Shown: positions 54,386 through 63,141, counted from the stretch's first letter. The stretch is DNA of 64,000 bases from Rhodovulum steppense (GCF_004339675.1 NZ_SLVM01000001.1:172557-236556), one strand, 5' to 3'. Numbers and translations are program-made. The notes: generated by a model from the sequence alone, not told the origin.

Positions 54386-54687
54386 GCAGGGGCGCCCTTC
54401 CCGGCCTGCCGCCACCACGGCCGATCCCGCTGAAGGACCGCGCCTCGCTGGTCTTCGTCGAGCGTGCCAGGCTCGATGTGGCCGACGGCGCCTTCGTCGC
54501 CCTCAATGCCGATGGTACGCGCACCCAGATCCCGATTGGCGGTCTGGCAGGGATCATGCTCGAACCGGGCGCCCGCATATCGCACGCGGCCGTCGCGCTG
54601 GCGGCGCGGGCGGGAACGTTGATCACCTGGGTCGGCGAGGGCGGCGACCGAAAAGCCAACCGTTCGGTACGCGCTTTGACATCGTGA
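54382..54687 (+). pseudogene. cas1: N-terminal fragment of type I-E cas1
   Basis: 101 codons. PIPLKDRASLVFVERARLDV, IPIGGLAGIMLEPGARISHA and GTLITWVGEGG match the N-terminal beta domain of Cas1e. Similarity stops near 54650, and the frame then runs to a TGA. The catalytic domain (Glu, His, Asp metal ligands) and cas2 are absent. Only about 70 bases, the presumed leader, separate it from the array. Adaptation in cis is therefore not possible. Confidence 0.8.
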
Positions 54688-54719
54688 ATCTTTCGGTAGA
54701 TCAAGGGACTGCAGCAAGA

Positions 54720-56639
54720 CTGTTCCCCGCCCGCGCGGGGATGACCCGCGTGGTTCGTGCCGAAATCCTCGCATCCGCAACTGTTCCCCGCCCGCGCGGG
54801 GATGACCCGGAGGCTCAGAATCATCCATCCACCTCCCACGCCTGTTCCCCGCCCGCGCGGGGATGACCCGACAAAGCGCTCGCCGCTGGATGCCGCCACC
54901 GCCTGTTCCCCGCCCGCGCGGGGATGACCCGGACATTCAGCGCCTCGCCCAACTCCCGTCTAGCTGTTCCCCGCCCGCGCGGGGATGACCCGGCTCGAGC
55001 GGACGGCCCCGCCATGCTGGGCGTCTGTTCCCCGCCCGCGCGGGGATGACCCGTCTTGATTTCCAGAACCGCGCCGGTGCGGCGACTGTTCCCCGCCCGC
55101 GCGGGGATGACCCGATCATCGGGGCGATGGACGAGGTGAAATACGGCTGTTCCCCGCCCGCGCGGGGATGACCCGTGCGGCGCAGTTCTCCCCTGTGGGG
55201 ACTGTCTCTGTTCCCCGCCCGCGCGGGGATGACCCGCTACGCGAGAAGCTTCAAAACCAAACCATCCGCTGTTCCCCGCCCGCGCGGGGATGACCCGTTG
55301 TAGACGACGACGAACGCGTCCAGCAGGTCCTGTTCCCCGCCCGCGCGGGGATGACCCGGGCATGTTCCGCGGTTCGCGCCTGAGTGACTTCTGTTCCCCG
55401 CCCGCGCGGGGATGACCCGGCATCGGCAACCTGCAGCGCGGCGCGGCCCATCTGTTCCCCGCCCGCGCGGGGATGACCCGACCCCGACCGCCGATCTGGA
55501 GCGGCTGATCGACTGTTCCCCGCCCGCGCGGGGATGACCCGGCAGTGGCGCGGCGGGCGCGGCCTGTCGGGGCCTGTTCCCCGCCCGCGCGGGGATGACC
55601 CGACGACGGGCTCGATGCTGGCGATGCCTTGCAGCTGTTCCCCGCCCGCGCGGGGATGACCCGCCTCATCGCGGGTCATGGGCGTGATTTTCTTTCTGTT
55701 CCCCGCCCGCGCGGGGATGACCCGAATAACGCCGTCGTATCCTCGCTCGAGGCGCGCTGTTCCCCGCCCGCGCGGGGATGACCCGCCTCATCGCGGGTCA
55801 TGGGTGTGATCTTCTCGCTGTTCCCCGCCCGCGCGGGGATGACCCGGCGCTTGCGAATATCGAGCGTGTCCCGCGTGCCTGTTCCCCGCCCGCGCGGGGA
55901 TGACCCGACCGACTTCATCGAGGGCCGATCCGATCTCATCTGTTCCCCGCCCGCGCGGGGATGACCCGCGCATCGCGTGCTGTCCAGTCGCGGGGCCAGT
56001 CTGTTCCCCGCCCGCGCGGGGATGACCCGCGGCCATCGAAGATGCGTTCATGGGGGTGGCACTGTTCCCCGCCCGCGCGGGGATGACCCGGACTATCGCC
56101 CCGCGAGCGAACCGGCAAAAATCTGTTCCCCGCCCGCGCGGGGATGACCCGCGACACCGCGCCGTTGATCCGATCATCCGGGTCTGTTCCCCGCCCGCGC
56201 GGGGATGACCCGCCTTCGAGGGCGTAATATTCGGTGTAGCGACCCTGTTCCCCGCCCGCGCGGGGATGACCCGATTGGGGGGGGCGCTCCCTTTCCATTA
56301 GCGCCCTGTTCCCCGCCCGCGCGGGGATGACCCGGAGGAAGGGCAGCTGCTGCACGGCGATGGCACCTGTTCCCCGCCCGCGCGGGGATGACCCGAAGCG
56401 GGCACCGTCTCGACCCTGCTGGGTCTCCTGTTCCCCGCCCGCGCGGGGATGACCCGACGGGCCAATTTACCGGCAAGACGCCTTTTGACTGTTCCCCGCC
56501 CGCGCGGGGATGACCCGTCCGCCCGCCAGGTGGGCGTCTCGGCTGGGTACTGTTCCCCGCCCGCGCGGGGATGACCCGAGCGAGAACTTCGCGACGGGCC
56601 TTTTCCGTATCTGTTCCCCGCCCGCGCGGGGATGTCCTG
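54720..56639 (+). CRISPR. Type I-E CRISPR array, 32 repeats and 31 spacers
   Basis: The 29-base repeat begins CTGTTCCCCGCC and ends GGGGATGACCCG, with a GC-rich palindrome. It recurs every 61 bases exactly, so all 31 spacers are 32 bases. Repeat sequence, length and period match type I-E. Orientation, as in E. coli, puts the leader at 54651-54719, next to cas1. Repeats 1-31 are identical as far as I can read. Repeat 32 (56611) ends GGGGATGTCCTG, either a normal degenerate end or a rearrangement junction. Spacers 16 (55664-55695) and 18 (55786-55817) are near-identical. Open frames crossing the array are artefacts of the repeat. Confidence 0.97.
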
Positions 56640-57077
56640 ATCGGCGGCGGCGCAGTCGATCAGGTGGCGCGCGGCGTGGCCGTATCGTTTCGATCGACCC
56701 TTTTCGAGGGCGAAGAGGATCATCGCCCGGCGGGCGAGGGTGGCGGCCAACGGATGCTCGGCCTGCAGGGCATCGGCCGCCGGGGTCAGCACCTCGTACC
56801 TGTCGCCATCCAGATCGGCGGCACGCGCCTCGATCAGCCGTGCGGCTTCGTTATGGTCGGGCCAGTCGAGAAAGAAACACAGGGCCAGCATCCAGTCGGC
56901 ATGGGACCGGGCAACCGCCTTCGCGCGGTCCTCGGCCGCGATATCCTCGAAATCCGGCAGCGCCTTGAGGTGGCGCCGCAGGCTGTCGGCATTCAGGGTC
57001 CGGCAGAAATCCTCCCATAGGAAGGCCTGCAACGCGGTATCGTGGCCAAGGGCGGCCAGGCAGTCGGCATACCCTCG
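56640..57077 (-). pseudogene. DUF6880-type gene, middle part, inverted
   Basis: Read on the minus strand: ALQAFLWEDFCRTLNADSLR, HLKALPDFEDIAAEDRA, FFLDWPDHNEAARLI, DGDRYEVLTPAADALQAEHP and SKRYGHAARHLIDCAAAD. This is the body of a protein I recognise as DUF6880-like. At 56640 it stops at the last CRISPR repeat, and its N-terminal end at about 57077 is cut by ApbE sequence. The missing C-terminus is at 57379-57460 on the other strand. Confidence 0.65.
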
Positions 57078-57378
57078 GGCACAGCGTCCCCGGGCCTGGG
57101 CACGCGCTGGCAGGCCACGTTCTTCGCGGAGCCGGACTTCGACCCGGCCCCGATCCGCGCGGCGCTGCAGGCGGCCGTGGAAGAGGTGGACGGACAGATG
57201 TCGACCTGGAACGCGGGCAGCGACCTGATGCGGCTCAACGCGGCGCCGGTGGGAGAATGGGTGGCGGTGCCCGCGCAACTGGCCTCGGTCCTGCGCCTCG
57301 GCCTCGAGATCGGGCGCGCCTCGGGCGGGGCGTTCGACATTGGCATGGGCGACGCGGTGACGGCCTGGGGCTTCACCC
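57070..57378 (+). pseudogene. apbE: N-terminal fragment of apbE (FAD:protein FMN transferase)
   Basis: GTRWQATFFAEPDFDPAPI, VDGQMSTWNAGSDLMRLN and GRASGGAFDIGMGDAVTAWG are the N-terminal ApbE/Ftr domain. The reading is lost after about residue 105 at a junction with DUF6880 sequence near 57378. The FAD-binding and catalytic C-terminus is absent. Dead fragment. Confidence 0.75.
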
Positions 57379-57460
57379 GGACCATGCGTCCTTCCTGGAG
57401 GCGCTGCGGCGAGACCACCCCCGAAAATCGAGCTTCTGGAGCAGGGTTGGCAACGAGTGA
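57379..57460 (+). pseudogene. DUF6880-type gene, C-terminal end
   Basis: In frame to TGA 57458-57460: HPDHASFLEALRRDHPRK then SSFWSRVGNE. This is the conserved C-terminal end of the DUF6880 family. Together with the inverted body at 56640-57077 it would make the second half of one protein. Confidence 0.55.
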
Positions 57461-57771
57461 TGCGCCGCATGGGGCTTCTGGTCGAGGGGTGGTCCGCCGA
57501 GCGCATCGCGCGGGAAGAGGACACCCTGTTCATCGGGTTCGACATCGCGGACACCGAGACCGCGGCGTCCGAGGCGCCTGCCCCCGATCCCTGGGGCATG
57601 AGCCTGCCGACGGCCGCGACCGCCGGCGAAACCGGTCCCGTGCCTGCGGCACCGGAAGAAATGTTTTCCGCCGAAGACACCTCGAACCCAACTTCTCCTC
57701 ACCAGGGAACGGCCGGCCCCTCCGGTCCGGACGATCTCCCCGGGCTCACATGGACCTTTGAGGAGAGATGA
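57457..57771 (+). CDS. Possible C-terminal part of a Tn transposase (TniA/MuA-like), or orphan small protein
   Basis: 104 residues from GTG 57457. MGLLVEGWSAERIAREEDTL is helical; the rest is acidic and Pro-rich, ending TWTFEER. It stops one base before the TniB gene, in the position of a transposase gene C-terminus. The catalytic core is not present. No family match by eye. Confidence 0.4.
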   Translation: MMRRMGLLVEGWSAERIAREEDTLFIGFDIADTETAASEAPAPDPWGMSLPTAATAGETGPVPAAPEEMFSAEDTSNPTSPHQGTAGPSGPDDLPGLTWTFEER

Positions 57772-57772
57772 G

Positions 57773-58750
57773 ATGACCATCATGCCCAACATCCCCCACG
57801 ACGCCTTCGCGGCGCTGGAGGACCTGCGCGGGACGTACATCCGGACGCCCCGCGACGATCTGTTCCGCGCGCACCTGGACCGCCTCCTGAAGCGCGATGC
57901 CGACGGCACCCTGACCGCGGCGCCCGTCACCTTCACCGCCACCGGCGAAACCCGCGGCATCGCGGTCGTGGAAGGCCCGGGCGGCGGCAAGACCTCGCTC
58001 GTGCGCCACGTGCTCAGCACCCACCCGGCGCTGCAGAGCGACGACCCGATGCGCCAGCCCATCCTCGCCGTCCAGGTTCCGAGCCCCGCGACGCTCAAGA
58101 GCCTCGGGCTCGAGATCCTCCGGGCGAGCGGCTATCCGGAGGTCTCGCCGTCGAAGAAGGAATGGCAGATCTGGACCGATGTCCGGCATCGGCTGGCGAT
58201 GCGCGGCACGGTCGTCCTCTGGCTCGACGAGGCGCATGACCTGTTCCGTGTCGGCCGCGCCGTCGAGGATATCCTCAAGATGCTGAAATCGGTGATGCAG
58301 GGCGAGGGCGCGGTGATCGTCGTCCTCAGTGGCATCGAGACGCTCTGGCAGATCGCCTCCTACGACCACCAGGTGAAGCGGCGCTACTCCAAGGTCACGC
58401 TGCCGCCGGTGTCGCCCGCGAAGGACGGGGCGGCGCTCGCCGGCGTTATTCGGTCATTCAGCGCCCGGGTCGGCCTGGAGCCGGCCCTCGAGGATGATCT
58501 CGTCGACCGCCTGGTCCATGCCAGCCGGAACCGCTTCGGGCTCTGCATCGAGAACATCCTTGCCGCCCTCGAAACGGCGGTCCTGCAGGGCGCCTCCCGG
58601 CTGGAAACCCGGCATTTTGCCGAGGCGTGGGGCATGCAGGAGGGCTGCGCCCCGGGCCGGAACGTGTTCCTGTCGCCGCGCTGGGCGCAGATCGATCTCG
58701 GCGACGACGCGGCCGCCCCGCGCGCCGCGAAGACGCGCGCACGGCGCTGA
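57773..58750 (+). CDS. TniB-like AAA+ ATPase of a Tn7/Tn5053-type or Mu-like transposition module
   Basis: 325 residues from ATG 57773 (AGGAGA 6 bases upstream). Walker A is EGPGGGKTSL, Walker B VVLWLDEAHDLF, then a sensor-like VIVVLSGIETLW and an Arg-rich RRYSKV. The C-terminal region has RNRFGLCIENILAALE. These resemble TniB/MuB ATPases, which choose target DNA and activate the transposase. The gene is intact although its transposase partner is not. A strong terminator follows at 58884. Confidence 0.75.
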   Translation: MTIMPNIPHDAFAALEDLRGTYIRTPRDDLFRAHLDRLLKRDADGTLTAAPVTFTATGETRGIAVVEGPGGGKTSLVRHVLSTHPALQSDDPMRQPILAVQVPSPATLKSLGLEILRASGYPEVSPSKKEWQIWTDVRHRLAMRGTVVLWLDEAHDLFRVGRAVEDILKMLKSVMQGEGAVIVVLSGIETLWQIASYDHQVKRRYSKVTLPPVSPAKDGAALAGVIRSFSARVGLEPALEDDLVDRLVHASRNRFGLCIENILAALETAVLQGASRLETRHFAEAWGMQEGCAPGRNVFLSPRWAQIDLGDDAAAPRAAKTRARR

Positions 58751-58883
58751 GGGCCGCCACGGTCCGGGTTCCGGGGACGCAAGCCTCCGGTTGCCGGCTC
58801 CGATGGAGACCGCGAGACCGTCCGACGACACGATGATCTCACGGGCCTGACGCCCCCCGCCCCGACCAGGCTCTGAACCAATG

Positions 58884-58912
58884 AAAAGGCCGCGGATCCT
58901 CCGCGGCCTTTT
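58884..58912 (+). terminator. Rho-independent terminator after the TniB-like gene
   Basis: AAAAGGCCGCGGA and TCCGCGGCCTTTT form a perfect 13-pair stem with a TCC loop, and the T run is part of the stem. It can act on both strands. Confidence 0.85.
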
Positions 58913-59245
58913 CCTGTTGGTGAGGGGCTCCCGGAATATTCACCCCGGCGCGGCGGCCCTTCCCTCCAGGCTTTGGAACGGGCCGCCACCCGACCTATCT
59001 GTCACACGGGAGCGGAAATGCCTCGTCAGGCGCTCTCGAAGCCCCCGAAACGATGTCCTCGGTCGACCAGGCCCGCGGCGGGCTGATGGGCGCGCAGGTC
59101 ACGGGCAAGCCGGTCTGGCTGGCGCTCAGCGTGGACGACACCGACGGCACGCGCCTGTACGGACCACCACATCCCTTCCCTTGGGCGTGTCGATCGCAGG
59201 ATGATGCCTGCCCGATAATGCCGACCACGTCGCCTTGAGGCTCGG
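58913..59245. other. 333 bases with no supported gene
   Basis: A plus-strand frame near 59000-59165 reads PETMSSVDQARGGLMG then GKPVWLALSVDDTDGTRLYG, which looks protein-coding but has no start or recognised family. It may be the remnant of a gene cut by the transposon. Ends at the histidine-kinase stop. Confidence 0.4.
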
Positions 59246-60586
59246 TCAGGCCTCATCCGCCGCTAAGGGCAACTGGAACCGCGCTTGAAACCCATCTGCC
59301 GCTCCGGGTCGCGGCGACGCCAGTGTCAGTCTGCTTCCCGTCCGGTCGGCGATCGCGGCAACGATGGTAAGACCAAGCCCGCTGCTGCCGGGTTTCTGCA
59401 CGTCCTGCTGGAAACGTTCCGTCAGCCGAGCGAGGCGATCGCGGTCCACCACGGGTCCCGCGTTCGAGACGATCAGGTCGCCGTCTGGGGTCAGGAGAAC
59501 CCCGACCTCACCATGTGCGGCTCCATGCCGGAGCGCGTTCTCCACCAGGTTCCGGCAGACGATGCCCAGAGCGTCGGGGTCGATGGTCGACAGGACAGGG
59601 CTGTCGGGAAGGTCGAGCGCAAGGTCGGGCGCCTCGGGACTTCGCGCCATGTCCTCGATGACGATGCGCAGGGTCGCCCGGGCATCGTAGGCCGTTTCCG
59701 ACTGAAGGCGTCCGCCCTCGGCGCGCGCCAGTTGCATGATCCGCTCGGTCCGGCGCGTCAGCCGTTTCAGCGCCTCCTCGATATCGGCCGCGCGTTGTGC
59801 TGCCGCCCTGTCCCCGGTTTCCGACCGCAGCCTCTGCGCCTGCGCGATGGCGCCTGCCAGTGGCGTCCGAAGCTCATGGGCGGCGTTCGCCGCAAAGCTG
59901 CGCTCGGCCTCGAACGCCTCGCGCAACCGGGCCAGAAGGCTGTTCAGGGTTGCAGCCAGCGGGCCGATCTCCGTCAGCAGGTCGCCCGCGGGCACCTCCG
60001 AGAGGTCGCGGGCCCCGCGCGCCTCGAGACTTGCGCGAAACCGGCGCAGGGGATCGAGGCTGAAGCGGACGGCCAGGATGATGGCTGCCAGAGCGACGGG
60101 CAGCACGATCAGCAGCGGCAGGCCGAGTCCCATCTGGATGTCCCGCAAGACCGACGCGCGATGCGCCAGCGGTTCGGCCACGGTGATGCGGATCGTCCCC
60201 TGGAGCGCCGCGTCGTTATAAGTCCGATGGGTCGCGGTCTGTCGAAACCCCGGCCCGTCCCAGGGCGGGAACACGGCCGGATCAGCGGCATGGGATTGCA
60301 GGAGGATGCGCCCCTCGGCATCGCGGACGAGATAGGTGAAGAACTCGTCATGCTCGCGGATCGGCGCGAGGCGCTGGGTTACCCCCTGATCTTCCCTCCC
60401 GACGATGTCGGTAACCGCCAGCGGCAGGATGCGCTCTGCGGTTTCGCGAAGCGCGCTGTCGAAGACCTCGTCCATCTCGCCCCGGACGAGCACCGCGGTG
60501 ACCGTGGCGGCCAGCAGCCACAGCACCGTCAGCACCAGCCCGACCGACAGGGCAAGCCGCGCCTGAAGGCTGGCGGGCCAGCTCAT
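59246..60586 (-). CDS. Sensor histidine kinase (QseC/PmrB-like)
   Basis: 446 residues. Two membrane helices (SVGLVLTVLWLLAATVTAVL and LGLPLLIVLPVALAAIILAV) bracket a periplasmic sensor. A HAMP-like linker follows, then the H-box AAHELRTPLAG (phospho-His), N-box RNLVENALRHG and G-box SSGLGLTIVAA. Overlaps the regulator gene by four bases. Likely controls the divergent PepSY/redox cluster. Confidence 0.9.
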   Translation of the reverse strand: MSWPASLQARLALSVGLVLTVLWLLAATVTAVLVRGEMDEVFDSALRETAERILPLAVTDIVGREDQGVTQRLAPIREHDEFFTYLVRDAEGRILLQSHAADPAVFPPWDGPGFRQTATHRTYNDAALQGTIRITVAEPLAHRASVLRDIQMGLGLPLLIVLPVALAAIILAVRFSLDPLRRFRASLEARGARDLSEVPAGDLLTEIGPLAATLNSLLARLREAFEAERSFAANAAHELRTPLAGAIAQAQRLRSETGDRAAAQRAADIEEALKRLTRRTERIMQLARAEGGRLQSETAYDARATLRIVIEDMARSPEAPDLALDLPDSPVLSTIDPDALGIVCRNLVENALRHGAAHGEVGVLLTPDGDLIVSNAGPVVDRDRLARLTERFQQDVQKPGSSGLGLTIVAAIADRTGSRLTLASPRPGAADGFQARFQLPLAADEA

Positions 60587-61242
60587 GCGCGCCCCAGGCG
60601 GTAGCCCAGGCCGCGCTCGGTCTCGATCACCCGGGCGCCCAGCTTCTTGCGCAGGCGGCTGACATGGACCTCGATCGTGTTGCTTTCGACCTCGGTGTCA
60701 AAGGCGTAAAGCTTTTCCTCCAGCTGCGCCTTGGACAGAAGCTGACCGGGGCGCGCGAGGAAGGCCTCGAACAGCGCCCATTCCCGCGCTGTCAGCGGCA
60801 CGGGCTTGCCCTCCCGATGCACGCTGCGCGCGGCAAGGTCGATTTCCAGCGGGCCATGGGTCACAATGGGGTTCGGGTTGCCACTGTAGCGCCGGGCGAC
60901 CGATCCGATCCGGGCCGACAGTTCGGACAGGTCGAACGGCTTCACCAGGTAGTCGTCCGCGCCTGCGTTCAGGCCCTCAATGCGGTCGGACACCTGGTCG
61001 AGCGCGGTCAGGATGATGAGGGGCGTCACGTCACCCTGCGCGCGCAGGGTCTTCAGAAAGCCGATGCCGCGGCCGTCGGGCAGCATCAGGTCCAGCAGGA
61101 CCAGGTCATAGGCGACACCCGCCATGGCATCCGCCGCCGCATCCAGCCGCGTGACCCAGTCCACAGACTGGCCGTCGTCGGCGATCTGGTCCCGCACGGC
61201 GGAGCCCAGAACCGTGTCGTCCTCGATCAGCAAGATGCGCAT
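60583..61242 (-). CDS. OmpR/PhoB-family response regulator
   Basis: 219 residues. Acidic pair in LLIEDDTVLG, phospho-acceptor Asp in LVLLDLMLPDG, Lys in DDYLVKPF. The C-terminal winged helix has VEVHV-like IEVHVSRLRKKLG and ETERGLGYRL. Start ATG 61242. Partner of the kinase downstream; divergent from the PepSY gene. Confidence 0.93.
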   Translation of the reverse strand: MRILLIEDDTVLGSAVRDQIADDGQSVDWVTRLDAAADAMAGVAYDLVLLDLMLPDGRGIGFLKTLRAQGDVTPLIILTALDQVSDRIEGLNAGADDYLVKPFDLSELSARIGSVARRYSGNPNPIVTHGPLEIDLAARSVHREGKPVPLTAREWALFEAFLARPGQLLSKAQLEEKLYAFDTEVESNTIEVHVSRLRKKLGARVIETERGLGYRLGRA

Positions 61243-61296
61243 GGCCGGTTCGTTCCTTTCCCGATGACCCTGTATCATCCGCGAGGCTGACACAAA

Positions 61297-61336
61297 GCTG
61301 ACGCCGCCGGGGATGGCGCTTCAGGCTGCCGTCAGG
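61297..61336. promoter_or_regulatory. Candidate operator between regulator and PepSY genes
   Basis: GCTGACGCC at 61297 and GCCGTCAGG at 61328 are imperfect inverted copies. A similar CCTGACGGC...GCCGTCAGG pair precedes the second PepSY gene. Probable response-regulator sites; by inspection only. Confidence 0.35.
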
Positions 61337-61386
61337 TTCACCGCGCACAAGCAGCACCAAGATGGCCGCAACGAGGAGTTTGGCCC

Positions 61387-61701
61387 ATGAGGAAGACACT
61401 GACAATTCTGGGCATTCTCGTGCTGATGCCGACAGGGATGGCGCTGGCCGACGATGATTGCTTCGTGCCGATGGCAGATTGGCAGCCCAGGGATGCGGTT
61501 GCGCGGCTGGCCGAAGAGAACGGCTGGACGGTGCGCCGCATCAAGATCGACGACGGCTGCTACGAGATCGACGGCACCGATGCCGAGGGGCGCCGGATCG
61601 AGGTGACGGTCGATCCGGCAACGCTTGAGGTGATCGAGTTCGAATACGAGGACGACGATGATCGACGGCACCGGGATCGGGAGGGACGAAGCCGTGACTG
61701 A
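61387..61701 (+). CDS. Secreted PepSY-domain protein
   Basis: 104 residues. Signal peptide (ILGILVLMPTGMALA) then one PepSY domain: WQPRDAVARLAEENGWTVRR and IDDGCYEIDGTDAEGRRIEV, ending in an acidic and basic tail. Two Cys could form a disulfide. PepSY proteins occur with flavin and ferric reductase operons. Overlaps the next gene by 8 bases. Confidence 0.85.
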   Translation: MRKTLTILGILVLMPTGMALADDDCFVPMADWQPRDAVARLAEENGWTVRRIKIDDGCYEIDGTDAEGRRIEVTVDPATLEVIEFEYEDDDDRRHRDREGRSRD

Positions 61702-63046
61702 TGTATCGGGCCGCACAAGAATGGTCTCCCTGACGCCGGGGCGCCGATCCCTGCCCGGACAGCCTGCCACAGGTGGCGTCATGTCCCTGGGCCTCGTGCT
61801 GGTCGCGTTGCCGTGTATTCTGGCGGCCGCCCTGGGCTTCGCCACCTACGCGCCCTACGGCTCGGAGGCGGCCATCGGCATCGCCCTCGGGGCCGCGGCC
61901 GTCGTCGCGATGGGCGAGGCCCTGATCCTCGCGGCTCGCCCGCGCCTGCTGGAACCCGTGTTCGGCGGGTTAGACCGCATCTACGGGGTTCACAAGTGGC
62001 TGGGCATATCGGCGTTGATCCTGATGATCCTGCACGACCTCGTCGAACCCGAGTTCGGCCGCCGGGTCCGCGAGACCGGGATGGGAGAGATCGCCGGCGA
62101 CGCCGGAGAGCTCGTCTTCAACGCCCTGATCGCGCTGGTCGCGATCAGCTGGTTCCGGAGGCTGCCGTTCACCGGGCTGGAGATTCCCTATCAGCTCTGG
62201 CGGTTCAGCCATCGCTTCATGGGCGTCCTGTTCGCCGTCGTCGTGTTCCACCAGTTTTTCGTCGACGTGCCGGCCGGGGTGGACCCGTCGCTCTCGGTGC
62301 TCCTGAACGTCTTTGGCCTCGTCGGGCTTGTCGCCTGGGTCCATACCCAGTTCCTCGCGCCGCGTCTGCGGCGAAGGGACTTCACGGTCAGCGCGATCGG
62401 CCGCCACGGGGACACCACAGCGGTGACGCTGCGCCCCAAGGGGCGGGCCATGCGCTGGAGGCCGGGGCAGTTCGTCTTTTTCAGCGCGCCCGAGGCGGGG
62501 CTGTCCGAGCCGCACCCCTTCACGATTTCCAACGCCCCGCGCCCTGACGGCGCGCTGACCCTGTCCATCAAGGGACTCGGCGGCTGGACCCGGCGTCTGC
62601 CCGGCGCGCTGCGCGAGGGAATGAGCGTGCAGGTCGAAGGCCCCTATGGACGGTTCGATTTCCGCAGGGGCGGCACGCGGCAGATTTGGCTGGCGGGCGG
62701 CATCGGCATCACGCCGTTCCTCGCCTGGGCCGAGAGCCTTGCAGAGACCGAACGGCGTGACATCCATTTGGTCTATTGCGTCCGCACCCCTGAAGAGGCG
62801 ATCGGGTTGGAGACCTTGCAGGCGGCCGCTGCGCGGAACCCAGGGTTCAGCTTCGAACTGGTCGCGACCGCATGGGATGGACGGCTGACGGCCGACCGGC
62901 TGATCGCATCCGCCCGGTTCCCGATCGGCGAGGCCGATCTCTGGTTCTGCGGTCCGACGGGCCTGAAGGACGCGATCCTCAAGGGCCTGGCGGCCCTGGG
63001 CCAGACGCCGCGTCGCGTGCGGTTCGAGCATTTCGAGTTCGCCTGA
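61694..63046 (+). CDS. Ferric reductase-like membrane flavoprotein
   Basis: About 450 residues from GTG 61694 (GGGAGGG 7 bases upstream; ATG 61658 is a longer alternative). N-terminal ferric-reductase-type membrane domain with candidate heme His in GVHKWLGI, MILHDLVEP, FSHRFMGV and VFHQFFV. The cytoplasmic part has an FAD-binding RWRPGQFVFF and HPFTISN, an NAD-binding AGGIGITPFLAW, and the C-terminal WFCGPTGLKD. It moves electrons from NAD(P)H through FAD and heme across the membrane; the acceptor is not known. Confidence 0.88.
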   Translation: MTDVSGRTRMVSLTPGRRSLPGQPATGGVMSLGLVLVALPCILAAALGFATYAPYGSEAAIGIALGAAAVVAMGEALILAARPRLLEPVFGGLDRIYGVHKWLGISALILMILHDLVEPEFGRRVRETGMGEIAGDAGELVFNALIALVAISWFRRLPFTGLEIPYQLWRFSHRFMGVLFAVVVFHQFFVDVPAGVDPSLSVLLNVFGLVGLVAWVHTQFLAPRLRRRDFTVSAIGRHGDTTAVTLRPKGRAMRWRPGQFVFFSAPEAGLSEPHPFTISNAPRPDGALTLSIKGLGGWTRRLPGALREGMSVQVEGPYGRFDFRRGGTRQIWLAGGIGITPFLAWAESLAETERRDIHLVYCVRTPEEAIGLETLQAAAARNPGFSFELVATAWDGRLTADRLIASARFPIGEADLWFCGPTGLKDAILKGLAALGQTPRRVRFEHFEFA

Positions 63047-63090
63047 GCTGCATCCCGTCCGCGCTGCGGGATGCAGTCCGGCGCCCGCCA

Positions 63091-63118
63091 GGCCTCGCCC
63101 TCATGGGCGGGGCCTTTC
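63091..63118 (+). terminator. Terminator after the ferric-reductase-like gene
   Basis: GGCCTCGCCC and GGGCGGGGCC pair around TCAT and are followed by TTTC. A second hairpin (CTGCATCCCG/CGGGATGCAG, 63049-63077) stands before it. Confidence 0.65.
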
Positions 63119-63141
63119 TCCCTTCCGGTGACCTTCGTCTT

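Noticed and set aside
53498..54418. Reading the IS110 frame as a complete transposase from 54418
   Set aside because: The first about 55 codons are antisense to cas6e and cas1; the real N-terminus is missing and a stop interrupts the C-terminus.
54821..56476. Long open frames across the CRISPR array encoding repeated VIPARAGN and SSPRGRGT peptides
   Set aside because: They are translations of the 61-base repeat unit; no ribosome site or real domain.
57042..57761. One continuous 240-codon plus-strand gene
   Set aside because: Only residues about 10-112 match ApbE; the rest is out-of-frame reading of other genes.
54720..58750. A working CRISPR-associated transposon
   Set aside because: No TniQ, no Cascade genes and no intact transposase in the window; array and ATPase are separated by gene debris.
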